From: Planococcaceae bacterium UBA3370
Lineage (GTDB): Bacteria > Bacillota > Bacilli > Bacillales_A > Planococcaceae
Assembly: GCA_002360295.1 (NCBI GenBank)
Contig: DEQI01000097.1
Span: 6,152-13,462 of the forward strand
Length of the DNA: 7,311 nucleotides
Direction: 5' to 3'
The notes under the pieces were generated by a model, which saw only the letters and a list, made by a program, of their open reading frames with translations, searched no databases and had not been told where the DNA came from. Made by a program: the position numbers and the translations under genes. This document shows, one piece after another, positions 6,270 through 7,311 of the stretch (position 1 is its first letter; each line of letters begins with the position of its first letter).

Positions 6270-6308
6270 AGCATTAAATTTGAATAACCAATATGTATCG
6301 TATACGAT
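6270..6308 (+). promoter_or_regulatory. Candidate trxB promoter with AGCA element and palindrome over the -10
   Basis: TTGAAT (6280-6285) and TACGAT (6303-6308) are four-of-six matches to -35 and -10 with an ideal 17-nt spacer, giving a start near 6315. AGCA at 6270-6273 then falls at about -45 to -42. From memory, the stress regulator Spx activates B. subtilis trxA and trxB through an AGCA motif near or just upstream of the -35. The -10 hexamer is also the right half of a perfect 12-bp palindrome, ATCGTATACGAT (6297-6308). The tetranucleotide is short and could be chance. Confidence 0.55.
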
Positions 6309-6334
6309 GTAATTAGATAGCTCGTTAAGTTTGA

Positions 6335-7291
<957 letters not shown>

Positions 7292-7311
7292 TCTTTCTTG
7301 TTGACTTTTAA

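Noticed and set aside
7301..7311. TTGACT as the -35 of a following gene
   Set aside because: The window ends before any -10 could be seen, so it cannot be supported.

Overview
The window is low-GC Firmicute DNA. The gene order (histidine operon, then a TPR-repeat gene, then thioredoxin reductase) matches what I remember of the Bacillus subtilis his-yvcD-trxB neighbourhood. The protein flavour and the dispersed-repeat type suggest a Lysinibacillus-like member of the Bacillales; that placement is an inference from sequence style, not a database match. All convincing genes lie on the + strand.

Positions 1-3943 hold the distal part of a compact histidine operon: the last codons of hisG, then hisD, hisB, hisH, hisF and the fused hisI(E). 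Starts and stops from hisD to hisI overlap (35, 4, 7 and 4 nt) and each start has its own Shine-Dalgarno sequence, so the genes look co-transcribed and translationally coupled. They encode histidinol dehydrogenase, IGP dehydratase, both subunits of IGP synthase, and the bifunctional PRA-CH/PRA-PH enzyme. hisA, which sits between hisH and hisF in the B. subtilis-type order, is absent: hisH runs directly into hisF.

Positions 3944-4667 hold no convincing gene but are rich in repeats. First, the last 16 codons and stop of hisI, plus about 60 nt of downstream DNA, are present three times in tandem with a period of exactly 111 nt. Copies 1 and 2 differ at one base; copy 3 diverges at its distal end. 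Each copy can fold into competing hairpins. After an AT-rich spacer comes a 248-nt element (4311-4558) with imperfect terminal inverted repeats and two internal direct repeats 84 nt apart. It looks like a dispersed, structured Bacillaceae-type repeat. Both repeats have periods divisible by three, which explains long spurious reading frames on both strands.

Positions 4652-6266 hold a TPR-protein gene (yvcD-like) with a good extended -10 promoter. A canonical intrinsic-terminator hairpin lies between that promoter and the ribosome binding site, so the gene appears to be expressed only by terminator read-through. It probably starts at a TTG codon. Positions 6267-7291 hold trxB with its own candidate promoter, an AGCA tetranucleotide just upstream of the -35 (reminiscent of Spx-dependent promoters), and a 12-bp palindrome over the -10. 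The last 20 bases hold nothing I can assign.

The best candidates for something undescribed are the self-duplicating hisI tail, the structured element with paired GGA/GGA internal loops, and the terminator-in-leader arrangement of the TPR gene.
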